Shown here in pieces: positions 15,839 through 25,540 of a stretch of 64,000 bases of DNA; the first letter of the stretch is position 1; each line of letters begins with the position of its first letter. The stretch is from UMGS1649 sp045534225 (GTDB lineage Bacteria > Bacillota > Clostridia > TANB77 > CAG-465): assembly GCA_045534225.1 (NCBI GenBank), contig JAZSJJ010000001.1:73789-137788 (forward strand), given 5' to 3'. Under the pieces are notes generated by a model. The model was not told where the DNA came from. It was given only the letters and a program-made list of their open reading frames with translations, and did not search any database. The position numbers and the translations under genes are program-made.

Positions 15839-16558
15839 TTAAATATCTGCGTTGTGCCATACATTTTGGACATCATCATTAGCTTCTAATTTGTCTATAA
15901 AGTTTTCAAATTTTTCTGCTTCTTCATCAGATAGTTCTTTCTTTAATGTAGGAACCATTTTAATTTCAGCTTCTACTGTAGTATAACCATTCTTTTCTAA
16001 GTATTCGCTTATCTTAAAGTATGATTCTGGTGCTGCAGTTATTTCTATATATCCATCTTCACTTACAAAATCTTCTGCTCCAACATCTAATACTTCAAGC
16101 ATTAGTGTATCTTCATCTATACCAGCGCTTTCTAGTACAAATACAGATTTCTTAGTGAACATGTAACCTACAGAACCTGTTTGTCCCATGCTACCACCGC
16201 TTCTATCAAATATGCATCTGATATCTGCTGCAGCTCTATTTTTGTTATCTGTCATAGCGTCAACTATTACAGCTACACCACAAGGACCAAATCCTTCATA
16301 AGATATTTCTTCATAATTTGTTGCATCAGCTGCTCCTGAAGCTTTTTGAATACATCTATTAATGTTATCGTTTGGCATATTATTTGATTTAGCCTTAGCT
16401 ATAACATCTCTTAATTTTGCGTTACTTGCCGGATCAGGACCACCTTGCTTTACAGCAACTGTTATTTCTTTACCTAATTTTGAATAAATTTGGGCTTTTT
16501 TACCGTCAACGGCTTCTTTTCTTCTTTTTATATTTGCCCATTTACTATGTCCACTCAT
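15839..16558 (-). CDS. yebC: YebC/PmpR-family protein
   Basis: 239 residues, standard length. It opens with the family signature MSGHSKWANIKRRKE and continues with FSKLGKEI-like QIYSKLGKEITVAV, YEGFGPCGVAVIVDAMTDN and the C-terminal acidic block DEEAEKFENFIDKLEANDD. Family members are cytoplasmic, associate with ribosomes or DNA, and are described as translation helpers (TACO1) or transcription regulators. AAGGAGGAG precedes the ATG. It is apparently a single-gene unit here. Confidence 0.95.
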   Translation of the reverse strand: MSGHSKWANIKRRKEAVDGKKAQIYSKLGKEITVAVKQGGPDPASNAKLRDVIAKAKSNNMPNDNINRCIQKASGAADATNYEEISYEGFGPCGVAVIVDAMTDNKNRAAADIRCIFDRSGGSMGQTGSVGYMFTKKSVFVLESAGIDEDTLMLEVLDVGAEDFVSEDGYIEITAAPESYFKISEYLEKNGYTTVEAEIKMVPTLKKELSDEEAEKFENFIDKLEANDDVQNVWHNADI

Positions 16559-16672
16559 ATATCCTTCTCCTCCTTCATATGTTTGGTTTATTAACCTTTA
16601 ATATTGTAACACAAATTTACTTATTTGTGTAGTCTTTTTTACTCCAAAATGCGTATTTTAAGCACTTTTTTG

Positions 16673-17713
16673 TTAAAGTGTGTCATTTATTATACCATCA
16701 AATAGCTCTATATACTTTTCTACTGTACATTTAGAAGAGTTTTTAGCACCTTCTTTGATGTTTTCTTCTGACAATACTTTTAATAATTCTCTATTGTTAT
16801 ATAATTCTCTTATTTTTTCTTTTAATTCTTCTTTATTTCTTTCTTTTAGAATGAATTCTTGACCTTTTTTACCTAAAACTTCATAAGCCAAGCCTACATC
16901 AGTTGTTATTACTGGTACGCCGCAGCTCATTGATTCTAGAAGCGGTCTTGGAGTTCCTTCTATTAACGATACACATACATATATATCTATATGACTATAG
17001 TATTCTTGCATTTCTACTGCATTTCTATATTTATCATTTACATCAGCGTAGAAAGGTACAATGTTATATCCTTCCGCCTTAAGCTCTTCTATAGCTGGTT
17101 TTAATATTGTATGTAGACCTTTATAGTCTATATCGTCTTCAGATTTCTTGTTCCATTTACTATTTCCAACCCAACCAATTACTAATGGTCTATTTTCTAC
17201 ATTTTCACTATCAAATCTTTCAAGTTTTGCTGGTACAAATAGATCTGTGTCTATTGTATCTGGTATTTCTGCCCAAGGTAATGGACAATTTGGAACAGCT
17301 GCATATATATCATATAACTTTTTAGAACATACTAAATATGCTTTAGAATACAGTCTATATAGCTTTGTATAGTCTATTTCAGGATCATTTATTGCTAAAT
17401 GATCATATACGCATGTAGTAATTTTTCTTACCATAGATTTTAAGTATTCATCATAGTTATATCCTTTAAGAGCCACTCTTTCTTTGAAACTTTCATCTTC
17501 AAATTGAAGTAAAAGTTTTCTTGCAAGGAAATGTATTACATCATATTCCTTTGTAGCTTCTAAAATGTCAAATAAGTCTTTATTAAAGTCTGTTACACAA
17601 TAAAATACGTCTATATCATATTTATCGCTTAATTCCTTTTTTAATAATTGTGCAATTATATCAAAAGACCAATTAGGTATATCTGCAATAATTGCAATTT
17701 TATTTTTGCTCAT
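16673..17713 (-). CDS. GT4-like glycosyltransferase
   Basis: 346 residues. The ATG at 17713 lies 11 bases inside the end of the preceding gene; its ribosome site AGGAGG lies within that gene. A GT-B fold is suggested by an N-terminal Rossmann start (KIAIIADIPNWSFD) and the C-terminal donor-site block IDIYVCVSLIEGTPRPLLESMSCGVPVITTD with the usual E-x7-E spacing. Likely transfers a sugar from a nucleotide donor in surface-glycan or glycolipid synthesis. It is coupled to the bifunctional enzyme upstream, so both probably serve one pathway. Substrate unknown. Confidence 0.82.
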   Translation of the reverse strand: MSKNKIAIIADIPNWSFDIIAQLLKKELSDKYDIDVFYCVTDFNKDLFDILEATKEYDVIHFLARKLLLQFEDESFKERVALKGYNYDEYLKSMVRKITTCVYDHLAINDPEIDYTKLYRLYSKAYLVCSKKLYDIYAAVPNCPLPWAEIPDTIDTDLFVPAKLERFDSENVENRPLVIGWVGNSKWNKKSEDDIDYKGLHTILKPAIEELKAEGYNIVPFYADVNDKYRNAVEMQEYYSHIDIYVCVSLIEGTPRPLLESMSCGVPVITTDVGLAYEVLGKKGQEFILKERNKEELKEKIRELYNNRELLKVLSEENIKEGAKNSSKCTVEKYIELFDGIINDTL

Positions 17714-19844
17714 TATTCTTTTTAACCTCCTCTTCAAAGGATCTGTTTAATGATTCTAGCATACTGTTTAATAATAAGTATCTTTCTGCGAATTCTATAT
17801 TGTTACAATAGTTCTTATCTGTAGTTGAACCTGTTTTAATAAGTTTTGTTAGGTACTTATCCATATCACTTATCATTTTCTCTATAGAGAATAATGTAAC
17901 AATTTTGTTTCTACATAATTCTTTATAATCTACTTTATCTTTATTTACTAGTACTTTTTCAATTGCAGCTCTATATTCTTCTATTTCATTTTCAGAATAA
18001 TCGAACTCAAATTGTTGTTCTGGTACTTGATATGGTCTAATTAAGTAACCACAATCTGTTTGTATAAGCTCTTTTTGGCCGCCTATATCACAAGATACTA
18101 CAGGTACACCCATAGACATAGATTCATATGTAGTAAGTGTTAAACCTTCTCTTAAAGAACATACAAGCGTAACCTTAGCTACTTTATAGAAACGTCTAAC
18201 ATCTTCTTGCATACCATAAAGGTCGACATATTCTTCTAGATGCTCTTCTGCAATTTTCTTTTTCATATCTTCAAACGCAGGACCATCTCCAACAAATGCT
18301 AACCTTACATTAGGTCTGGTCTTAATAAGTTGTTTTAACACTTCAATTGCAAATAATGGACGCTTGTAATGAACCATACGACCTACAAATAGTATAACTT
18401 CTTTACCTTTGTATTTCTTTTTAAGTTCATCTTCGCCTTCATATTTCTTATTTAAATCATAGAAATCCGGATCAGTACCTATATATACAGGTTTAATGTT
18501 CTTAATATTTCTATTCATAATATTGTACATTATATGTCTTAAATGTTTTGTACAAGTATATGTATTATCTAAGTACATTGCAACCGAGTTGGAATCTTTA
18601 GGGAATCCACCATTTCTTAACGTCCAGTTTTCTGCGTGTATATAGTCTACGAATGGTATTTCTTTGAAATGGAATTTTAACCATGGTAATACGTAGTATC
18701 CGTAGAAACTATTTGAAAGAACAACCGCATTTATCTTTCTAGATTTGATTATATGATAAATAAAACTTGCCCAATCTTTTTCTTTTAAGAACGATGTTAA
18801 ATCGAAATATTCGTCAACATATTGTTCTACTTTTTGCCTTAAAACATAATCACATTTCTTAGTGGTGATTACACTAATTTCATATCCTTTTGCTCTTAGT
18901 CCTTTAATTAGGTTTAATGCAAATATATCTGCACCACCTACAACAAACCAAGGGACTATGAATAAAAGTCTTTTCTTCTCAGCTAATGGAAAGATGTCTT
19001 TTTTAGTTAATTCTATCTTTTGTGGTATATCTTTATAGTCTATTTTATAGATTTTATCGAATTCTATAATGTTAGTATCTAATTTTATTTCAGACTTCAT
19101 TTTATCTATGTATTCATCAGAAATCTTAGATTTTTCTTCACTATTTTCTACCATTACATATTTCTCATCAGCTAGTTTTCTATGCCAATATCCATAGTAG
19201 TCCATTTTAATTGGAACATACTTTTTACTTAAGAAATATAGCCACATATACCAGTCTTCATGTACTTCTGTTGGAAGCGACATAAAGCTATCTAATTCCA
19301 AGAATTTATCTTTTCTAATAAAAGCACATCTAGATATAATGTTCTTTTTAGCCATTTCATAAATAGCTAGTTTCTTGTTAAATAGACCTTGTTTATCGTG
19401 GAAATTTACCATTCTAGAATATGCCCAAACACCTTCTGGGTTTGTTAGCATAGTAAAATAACCACACTCTAACATTGTTTTGTCTATTAAATCCGATTCG
19501 CAAAGAAGTAATAACAAATCACTCTTTGCTTCTTTTGCAGCGATGTATTGAGCTTTTGCAACACTATCGTCTTCTTCTAATTTTACAATTCTAATTCTTT
19601 TATCTATCTTAGTTAATTCTTTTAACGTATCATCAATTTCATCTGTTGCTATCAACCATTCCCAATGAGGGAAAGTTTGGTTTAATAATGAGTTATATGT
19701 TTGTTTAATATAACCCTGGTTTTCATAGTGTGTTATAACACTTACATATATATTATCTACATATGTACTTAATCTAGACTCTTTGTTTTTGCCTGGTTCT
19801 AATGTAAAGTCGAAGTAGTCTAATTCTGTCTTTGGATTATTCAT
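17700..19844 (-). CDS. two-domain glycosyltransferase (GT2 plus GT4)
   Basis: 714 residues. Start at 19844 is preceded by AGGAGG; the 33 extra in-frame codons upstream have no ribosome site. The N-terminal half is GT-A: VSVITHYENQGYIKQTYNSL and a WEWLIATDE segment (about residues 35-90). The C-terminal half is GT-B/GT4: LLFIVPWFVVGGADIFALNL, GRMVHYKRP and CSLREGLTLTTYESMSMGVP. The fusion suggests two successive sugar additions. The next gene, another GT4, overlaps its end by 14 bases, so the two form an operon. Confidence 0.85.
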   Translation of the reverse strand: MNNPKTELDYFDFTLEPGKNKESRLSTYVDNIYVSVITHYENQGYIKQTYNSLLNQTFPHWEWLIATDEIDDTLKELTKIDKRIRIVKLEEDDSVAKAQYIAAKEAKSDLLLLLCESDLIDKTMLECGYFTMLTNPEGVWAYSRMVNFHDKQGLFNKKLAIYEMAKKNIISRCAFIRKDKFLELDSFMSLPTEVHEDWYMWLYFLSKKYVPIKMDYYGYWHRKLADEKYVMVENSEEKSKISDEYIDKMKSEIKLDTNIIEFDKIYKIDYKDIPQKIELTKKDIFPLAEKKRLLFIVPWFVVGGADIFALNLIKGLRAKGYEISVITTKKCDYVLRQKVEQYVDEYFDLTSFLKEKDWASFIYHIIKSRKINAVVLSNSFYGYYVLPWLKFHFKEIPFVDYIHAENWTLRNGGFPKDSNSVAMYLDNTYTCTKHLRHIMYNIMNRNIKNIKPVYIGTDPDFYDLNKKYEGEDELKKKYKGKEVILFVGRMVHYKRPLFAIEVLKQLIKTRPNVRLAFVGDGPAFEDMKKKIAEEHLEEYVDLYGMQEDVRRFYKVAKVTLVCSLREGLTLTTYESMSMGVPVVSCDIGGQKELIQTDCGYLIRPYQVPEQQFEFDYSENEIEEYRAAIEKVLVNKDKVDYKELCRNKIVTLFSIEKMISDMDKYLTKLIKTGSTTDKNYCNNIEFAERYLLLNSMLESLNRSFEEEVKKNNEQK

Positions 19845-19962
19845 TTTACCTCCTAAAATTTTTAAGGCTACATTTCCATTATACCATTTTTGATATAATA
19901 AGTAAAGCTTTAAGAGCCCTGAAACCCTTGCTATAACTAGCACCTAGTACTAATTATAACAA

Positions 19963-20005
19963 AGAAACGCTAGTCCCCACTTGAGGTTTAGCGTTTCTGT
20001 TTTTA
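19963..20005. terminator. terminator after the transglycosylase gene
   Basis: 10-bp stem AGAAACGCTA/TAGCGTTTCT with a 16-base loop; T-rich on both sides. Confidence 0.65.
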
Positions 20006-20041
20006 CTAAAATTTCTTTGAATTTTTTAATATTTTCTTTAA

Positions 20042-20623
20042 TTAATTATATAGTTTTGTATAAATATTATAATAATTTAATACCTTTTCAAAATATGTTT
20101 TTGTTTCATTATATTCTATATTTTCTAAAAGCTTTGTATAATCTGTATATTCGTTATATTCTGCGTCAAGCCATGTATCTACCCTACCCATTCCTGCGTT
20201 ATATGCTATTATTGCAAGATAATAATTGCCATCAAAATATTTAATAAGATAAGATAAATACTTTGTTCCTATATGTATATTGGTATATGGTTCGAACACA
20301 TCGTAGTTCTTATCATCTATTGAATCTATTCTTTTAGCCATTTGTTTTGATGTAGGATCCATTATTTGCATTAAACCTTTTGCTCCAGCTCCAGATACAG
20401 CATTTTTATTGAAGTTGCTTTCTTGTTTTATTACAGCATATATTAAATTAGGATCTACATTATATATACTTGCCGCCTGTTCTACTATATCTTTATATTT
20501 TCTAGGATATATTAAATTTATAGCTATAAAGTATATTATAACAGTTACTAATAATATTAACGAAACAATTATACTTAAGCGTATATTATTCTTTTTTCCT
20601 TTGTTGTTGTTTTTCTTTTTCAA
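20042..20623 (-). CDS. membrane-anchored lytic transglycosylase (SLT domain)
   Basis: 193 residues. A basic N-terminus (MKKKNNNKGKKNN) and one membrane segment (about 15-37) anchor an extracytoplasmic SLT domain: AVIKQESNFN with the catalytic Glu in KQES, SGAGAKGLMQIM, and AYNAGMGRVDTW. Such enzymes cleave peptidoglycan with formation of 1,6-anhydro-muramic acid. The gene lies 17 bases after polA and ends the operon at a terminator. The enzyme is small but complete. Confidence 0.9.
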   Translation of the reverse strand: MKKKNNNKGKKNNIRLSIIVSLILLVTVIIYFIAINLIYPRKYKDIVEQAASIYNVDPNLIYAVIKQESNFNKNAVSGAGAKGLMQIMDPTSKQMAKRIDSIDDKNYDVFEPYTNIHIGTKYLSYLIKYFDGNYYLAIIAYNAGMGRVDTWLDAEYNEYTDYTKLLENIEYNETKTYFEKVLNYYNIYTKLYN

Positions 20624-20640
20624 TTTGCCTCTCCTTAATA

Positions 20641-23376
20641 TTATTTAGCTTCCATCCAGCTTAAGCCAACATTTACATCAGCTTCTAGTGGTAAATTTAG
20701 CTTAACCGCAGATTCCATTACTTCTTTCATAGTGTTTTTAACTGTTTCTACTTCGCTATCTTTAGCTTCTACTAAAAGTTCGTCATGTACTTGCATTATT
20801 ATTTTAGCTTCAAGATTTAATTCTTTGAATTTCTTATATAAATTGTTCATCGCAATTTTCATAATATCTGCAGCAGTACCTTGTATTGGCATATTCATAG
20901 CAACTCTTTCACCAAACATTCTAGTATTGTAGTTTGCAGATTTTAATTCTAATACTTTTCTTTTACGTCCATATTTAGTAGTTGCATATCCTGTTTCTAA
21001 GCCACTTTCAATAAGACCTTTCATATATTTTTCTACGCTAGAATAATGTTTAAAGTAGTTTTCTATATATTCTTTAGCCTCATATCTAGAAACATTTATG
21101 TTTTTAGCAAGTCCAAAATCACTTATACCATATACTATACCAAAGTTTACTGCTTTAGCTTTAGAACGAAGTTCTTTTGTTACTTCTGCAAGAGGCACAT
21201 TAAATACTTGAGAAGCAGTTATACTATGGATATCTTCTCCATTTGTATATGCATTTATCATAGTAGGATCACCAGACATATCTGCTAGAACTCTTAATTC
21301 TATTTGGCTATAGTCTGCGTCTACTATTTTGTATCCTTCTTTTTCTGCTACAAAACATTCTCTAATTCTAGAGCCTAAATCTGTTCTTACAGGTATATTT
21401 TGAAGGTTTGGCTCTACACTAGAAAGTCTACCTGTCGCTGTAACTGTTTGCATAAATGTTGTATGTATTCTACCATCTGTATCTATTACATCTATTAAAC
21501 TATCTATATATGTAGATTTAAGTTTAGCAAGTGTTCTATATTCTAATACTAAAGGTACTATTTCGTGTTTATCTTGTACGCTTTCTAGTATTTCCTTATC
21601 TGTAGAATAGTTAGATTTAGTCTTTTTAGGATATTCTATTTCAAGCTTCTCAAATAGGATTTTGCCTAGTTGCATAGGTGAATTTACATTAAATTCTTCA
21701 CCTGCAAATTCATATATTTTAGTCGTTAATTCTGCAATATTCTTTTCTATGTATTCCCCAAATTCTTTAAGCTTAACTTTATCTACATACATTCCATTAG
21801 CTTCTATATTAGCTAGAGTCTCAACTAATGGCATTTCTACTTCGTTATATAGATAATCTAAGCCCATTTCATGAAGAGTTTCTTTTAACTTAGCTTCAGT
21901 TTTTACAATTACATTTATATATGCAAAAAGTACTTCTTTTTCATTGTCTGTTAAATCTTCTAAAGTTTCCTCTTTAACAGGTGAGTCTAACATATCTAAC
22001 ATGTCAAACATCGAAGTTTGCTCTACCTTTTTAGCCTCTTTATTAAGAGACGGGAAATTTGCATTTAACACTTCATAAGTTATCTTATCTATAGATTGGT
22101 TATTGTCCGCTGTATTAATTAAGTAATACATAATCATAAGGTCATCATTAAAACCATATATATCCTTCACATCGTTCCTAAAAGCCAAATTTAAGACGCT
22201 TTTTATGTTGTAACCAATCTTTTCACATCTGCAACCACAAAACTCTTCTAAAATGCTTTTAGCATTTGCATCTGTAAGCTTAATAGTATATATGTTATTT
22301 GCTATACTAAATATTAATGTATTCTTTAATTTATTTGATTCAAATTTAGAATCTAAGAATATAAATGGGAGTTTTGTATTGTTAATAGGGCTTAATGTAT
22401 TAAGCGCCACTTTAACATCCTCTTTAGTGGTAAGGTTAATAAATTTTGTATTACCAAGTTCACTAAAGAAGTCTCCGTTTACATTAACTACTTCTTTGCC
22501 TTCTGTATATCTATCTAAGAACTTCTTAAATTCAAGTCTAGTAAATAACTTAGTAACTTCCTCTAAATTTACATCTTTAACTCTTAATACTTCATAGTCT
22601 AAATCTATAGGCACATTTGTATTAATAGTTGCTAGTGTTTTAGATAAGAATGCCATTTCTTTATTCTCTATTAGATTTGCTCTTAATTTATCTGATACAT
22701 CTATAGTATCTATATTGTTATATAGGTTTTCTATGTTGTCGCACATATTAAGTAATGTAAGTGCTGTCTTCTCTCCTACCTTTGGTACGCCAGGTATATT
22801 ATCTGATTTATCTCCCATTAATGCTTTAAGCTCAATTATTTGGTAAGGTTTAACTCCCATAGCTTCCATTAAAGTTTCGGGATTATATATAGTGTACTCT
22901 GTCTTAGCACCATTCTTACCAGGCATAACTACATTGCTCATTTCAGATACTAATTGAAGAGTATCTTTATCACCTGTTAGTATATATGTAACTATATCTT
23001 TAGTGCTACTCACTTTAGCAACTGTACCTAATATATCATCTGCTTCATATCCTTCTAATTCTAATATAGGGATATTCATTGCTCTTAATACATCTTTAAT
23101 TAGACTCATTTGTGGTCTAAGTTCATCTGGCATAGATCTACGTCCTGCTTTATATGCATCATACATCTTATGTCTAAATGTTGGTGCAGATATATCAAAA
23201 GCCACAGCTACATAGTCTGGCTTTAACATACTTTCCATCATATAGAATATGTTTAAGAAGCCATATACCGCATTTGTATATGTTCCATCTTTTACAGATA
23301 GTAATCTTATACCATAGAATGCTCTATTCATTATACTATTACCATCTATAACAAGTATTTTCTCTTTGTTCTCCAT
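20641..23376 (-). CDS. polA: DNA polymerase I
   Basis: 911 residues. The N-terminal 5'-3' exonuclease (flap nuclease) domain is intact (VIDGNSIMNRAFYG, LEGYEADDILGT, MGDKSDNIPGVPKVGEKTA). The middle 3'-5' exonuclease-like domain lacks the DxE motif (FIFLDSKFE instead), so proofreading is presumably lost, as in B. subtilis and Geobacillus enzymes. Polymerase motifs A (DYSQIELR), B (RSKAKAVNFGIVYG) and C (QVHDELLVE) are present. Serves Okazaki-fragment processing and repair. CGGAGG precedes the ATG. Confidence 0.97.
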   Translation of the reverse strand: MENKEKILVIDGNSIMNRAFYGIRLLSVKDGTYTNAVYGFLNIFYMMESMLKPDYVAVAFDISAPTFRHKMYDAYKAGRRSMPDELRPQMSLIKDVLRAMNIPILELEGYEADDILGTVAKVSSTKDIVTYILTGDKDTLQLVSEMSNVVMPGKNGAKTEYTIYNPETLMEAMGVKPYQIIELKALMGDKSDNIPGVPKVGEKTALTLLNMCDNIENLYNNIDTIDVSDKLRANLIENKEMAFLSKTLATINTNVPIDLDYEVLRVKDVNLEEVTKLFTRLEFKKFLDRYTEGKEVVNVNGDFFSELGNTKFINLTTKEDVKVALNTLSPINNTKLPFIFLDSKFESNKLKNTLIFSIANNIYTIKLTDANAKSILEEFCGCRCEKIGYNIKSVLNLAFRNDVKDIYGFNDDLMIMYYLINTADNNQSIDKITYEVLNANFPSLNKEAKKVEQTSMFDMLDMLDSPVKEETLEDLTDNEKEVLFAYINVIVKTEAKLKETLHEMGLDYLYNEVEMPLVETLANIEANGMYVDKVKLKEFGEYIEKNIAELTTKIYEFAGEEFNVNSPMQLGKILFEKLEIEYPKKTKSNYSTDKEILESVQDKHEIVPLVLEYRTLAKLKSTYIDSLIDVIDTDGRIHTTFMQTVTATGRLSSVEPNLQNIPVRTDLGSRIRECFVAEKEGYKIVDADYSQIELRVLADMSGDPTMINAYTNGEDIHSITASQVFNVPLAEVTKELRSKAKAVNFGIVYGISDFGLAKNINVSRYEAKEYIENYFKHYSSVEKYMKGLIESGLETGYATTKYGRKRKVLELKSANYNTRMFGERVAMNMPIQGTAADIMKIAMNNLYKKFKELNLEAKIIMQVHDELLVEAKDSEVETVKNTMKEVMESAVKLNLPLEADVNVGLSWMEAK

Positions 23377-23414
23377 TATAACCTCCGTTTGTAGTGTAAT
23401 TTGTAAATTATACT

Positions 23415-23678
23415 TTACTCTTTAACAATAAAATAACCTTTTTCAAATATATCTTCTATATTGCAATTATTATCCATTAAATATTGTATCACCGCTCCTG
23501 CGACTGCGGATAATAATATTTTTGCTGTTATTGATAAATTATCTAATGATTCTATTTGATTTGCTGCCATCTCGTTTATCTTAAATTTTTTACCCGTTAA
23601 TTCGCCAAAATATTCTGATAAAGCCCATTCTATTTTATAATCATTATCTCCTAGCTTTATTTCTATAATTTGTGCCAT
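23415..23678 (-). CDS. small hypothetical protein, 87 aa
   Basis: Not recognised. It starts with a short beta-like segment (IIEIKLGDNDYKIEWALSEY) followed by helical stretches; the middle ILLSAVAGAVIQYLM is hydrophobic but may be a buried helix. AAAGGAG precedes the ATG. It is packed between hemW and polA with gaps under 40 bases, so it belongs to that operon. No cysteines pair up and no known motif is visible. Confidence 0.65.
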   Translation of the reverse strand: MAQIIEIKLGDNDYKIEWALSEYFGELTGKKFKINEMAANQIESLDNLSITAKILLSAVAGAVIQYLMDNNCNIEDIFEKGYFIVKE

Positions 23679-23711
23679 ATAATTCTCCTTTTCATCTTGT
23701 TAAATCAATTA

Positions 23712-24845
23712 TTATATAAACTCTTGCCATACTATATTGGCTAAATCTTCGCCTTTATATGTAAGTCTTATTCCTACATCATCTTTTTCTAGAAGTCCTT
23801 CTTCAACTAATTTATCTATTTGTACTTTATACATATCTAATACATCTTTCTTAAACTTTAGTTTAAACTCATTAAAATTTAGTCCTTCTTTAAGTCTAAG
23901 TCTAAGAATTATATATTCTTTCATAGTATCTAGCAAGTCCATTTCTTCTATATCTTGTTTTACACTTATACCTTGTTTCATATATTGTATATACTTAGCC
24001 ATATCTGGTATATTTGTATATCTAGTACTATTTATGAAGCTGGATGCAGCCGCACCTAATCCTAAATACTCTTGCTGATTCCAATATCCAGTATTATGCT
24101 TAGATTCATATTTAGGTTTAGCATAATTAGATATTTCGTATCTATTGAAGCCTTTTTCTTCTAACATTTTATCTAAAGTGTATTTCATTTCTCTTTCAGC
24201 GTTTTCATCTGGCAATGTTAAAAAACCACTGTTAAGTAGAAAGTCTAGTTTTGTTCCTTCATGTACTTCTAAGCTATATGCAGATATATGTTTAATCTTA
24301 TCTAGACTAAGAATGTATTCTACGGTCTTCTTAAAGTCTTCTAATGTTTCATCTGGAAGACCAATTATTACATCTGTAGAAATATTACTAAATCCAGCTT
24401 CTATAGCATCCATATATGCTTTTTCAAACATTTCTTTAGTTGCAATACGACCTATTTTCTTTAACATATCGTTATTTGCAGATTGCAAACCTAAACTTAA
24501 TCTATTTACTCCTGCTTCTAGATATGCAGTAAGCTTTTCTTTAGTTAAGCTTTCTGGATTCGCTTCTATTGTTATTTCTTCTATACTGTTATTAAATAAC
24601 CTTATTATATCTAATATTTTAGCTATATGTTTTGCGTCTATTAAAGAGGGAGTTCCACCACCAAAATATACAGTAGTTATATTTCTTTCTTGTAATAATT
24701 CTGAGTTGGCTAAAAGTTCCATACATATTGTATCTATGTATTCTTCTATGTTGCTATTTGTACATTCTGGTTTAGAATAAAAGTCGCAATAGAAACATTT
24801 AGATTTGCAAAATGGTATATGTATATATATTCCTAAGTCTTTCAT
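23712..24845 (-). CDS. hemW: radical SAM protein HemW (coproporphyrinogen oxidase-like)
   Basis: 377 residues. The N-terminus IYIHIPFCKSKCFYCDFYS carries the CxxxCxxC cluster motif plus the extra Cys-context typical of HemW, then VYFGGGTPS, TIEANPES and LSLGLQS. A C-terminal HemW domain follows. HemW is a heme chaperone or heme-binding protein and not a true oxidase; older annotation as HemN is common. The ATG overlaps the end of whiA by 4 bases, so the two are coupled. Substrate in this organism unknown. Confidence 0.93.
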   Translation of the reverse strand: MKDLGIYIHIPFCKSKCFYCDFYSKPECTNSNIEEYIDTICMELLANSELLQERNITTVYFGGGTPSLIDAKHIAKILDIIRLFNNSIEEITIEANPESLTKEKLTAYLEAGVNRLSLGLQSANNDMLKKIGRIATKEMFEKAYMDAIEAGFSNISTDVIIGLPDETLEDFKKTVEYILSLDKIKHISAYSLEVHEGTKLDFLLNSGFLTLPDENAEREMKYTLDKMLEEKGFNRYEISNYAKPKYESKHNTGYWNQQEYLGLGAAASSFINSTRYTNIPDMAKYIQYMKQGISVKQDIEEMDLLDTMKEYIILRLRLKEGLNFNEFKLKFKKDVLDMYKVQIDKLVEEGLLEKDDVGIRLTYKGEDLANIVWQEFI

Positions 24846-25540
24846 TCTTCCTCCGCTATTTTTACTATCTTATTTAATCTATGATATACACCAGATTTAC
24901 TTATTTCATACGAGCATTTAGCTGCAAGTTCTTCTAGAGATGCTGCAGGATCATCTTCTCTAAGTTCAGCTATTTCTCTTAGTTTAGCATTTAGAGTATC
25001 AAATCTGCCGTCTGCTTTTAATTTGTTTATTGCTTCTATATGCTTGTATGAAGCTTTGGCTATTTTATTTAAATTAGCTGTCTCACAGTTTACTGTACGA
25101 TTTATATCATTTTTAATGCTTTTGTTTATACGAACATCCTCAAACTTAAAGACTGCTTTATTCGCTTCAAATATTCTAAGCATAGTAGCAATTTGTTCCG
25201 ATTCTTTTATATATACCACATAATCTTGATTTCTTTTAATTGTCTTAGGTAAAAGGCCAAATTCTTCCATTATTTTCATAACATAGTTTGCATGTGTTTT
25301 ACCTTTTAGGGATACTTCAAAATGGTAATCTGATTCTGGGTTCACTAAACAACCACTACCTAAAAACACTCCTTTTAGGAATGCTTTTTTGCAGCAGGAT
25401 TTAGTTATTAGCTTCTTTAATTCTGTTACAGTTATATCTTTAGATTCCGTAATTAACTCACCATATCTTAAAGGTATAACACAACATTTTTTGTTCTTAG
25501 TTTCTAGTATTTCGTTTTTTATTTCTTCTGAAAACGACAT
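24842..25540 (-). CDS. whiA: WhiA-family DNA-binding protein, unusually short
   Basis: 232 residues against about 310-320 in typical WhiA. The very N-terminus (MSFSEEIKNEI...KKCC) and the C-terminal two thirds (CCKKAFLKGVFLGSGCLVNP, NCETANLNK, ISKSGVYHRLNKI helix-turn-helix) are present, but about 80 residues of the N-terminal LAGLIDADG-like fold between CCxxxE and CCKKAFL are reduced to about 30. The frame is continuous, so this is a domain reduction, not a frameshift. WhiA links to sporulation or division control in Gram-positives. It overlaps both prmC (22 bases) and hemW (4 bases); the usual rapZ-yvcK neighbours are missing. Confidence 0.88.
   Translation of the reverse strand: MSFSEEIKNEILETKNKKCCVIPLRYGELITESKDITVTELKKLITKSCCKKAFLKGVFLGSGCLVNPESDYHFEVSLKGKTHANYVMKIMEEFGLLPKTIKRNQDYVVYIKESEQIATMLRIFEANKAVFKFEDVRINKSIKNDINRTVNCETANLNKIAKASYKHIEAINKLKADGRFDTLNAKLREIAELREDDPAASLEELAAKCSYEISKSGVYHRLNKIVKIAEEE

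Noticed and set aside
20641..23376. Missing DxE motif in polA as a novelty
   Set aside because: Loss of proofreading in PolA is usual in Gram-positive bacteria.
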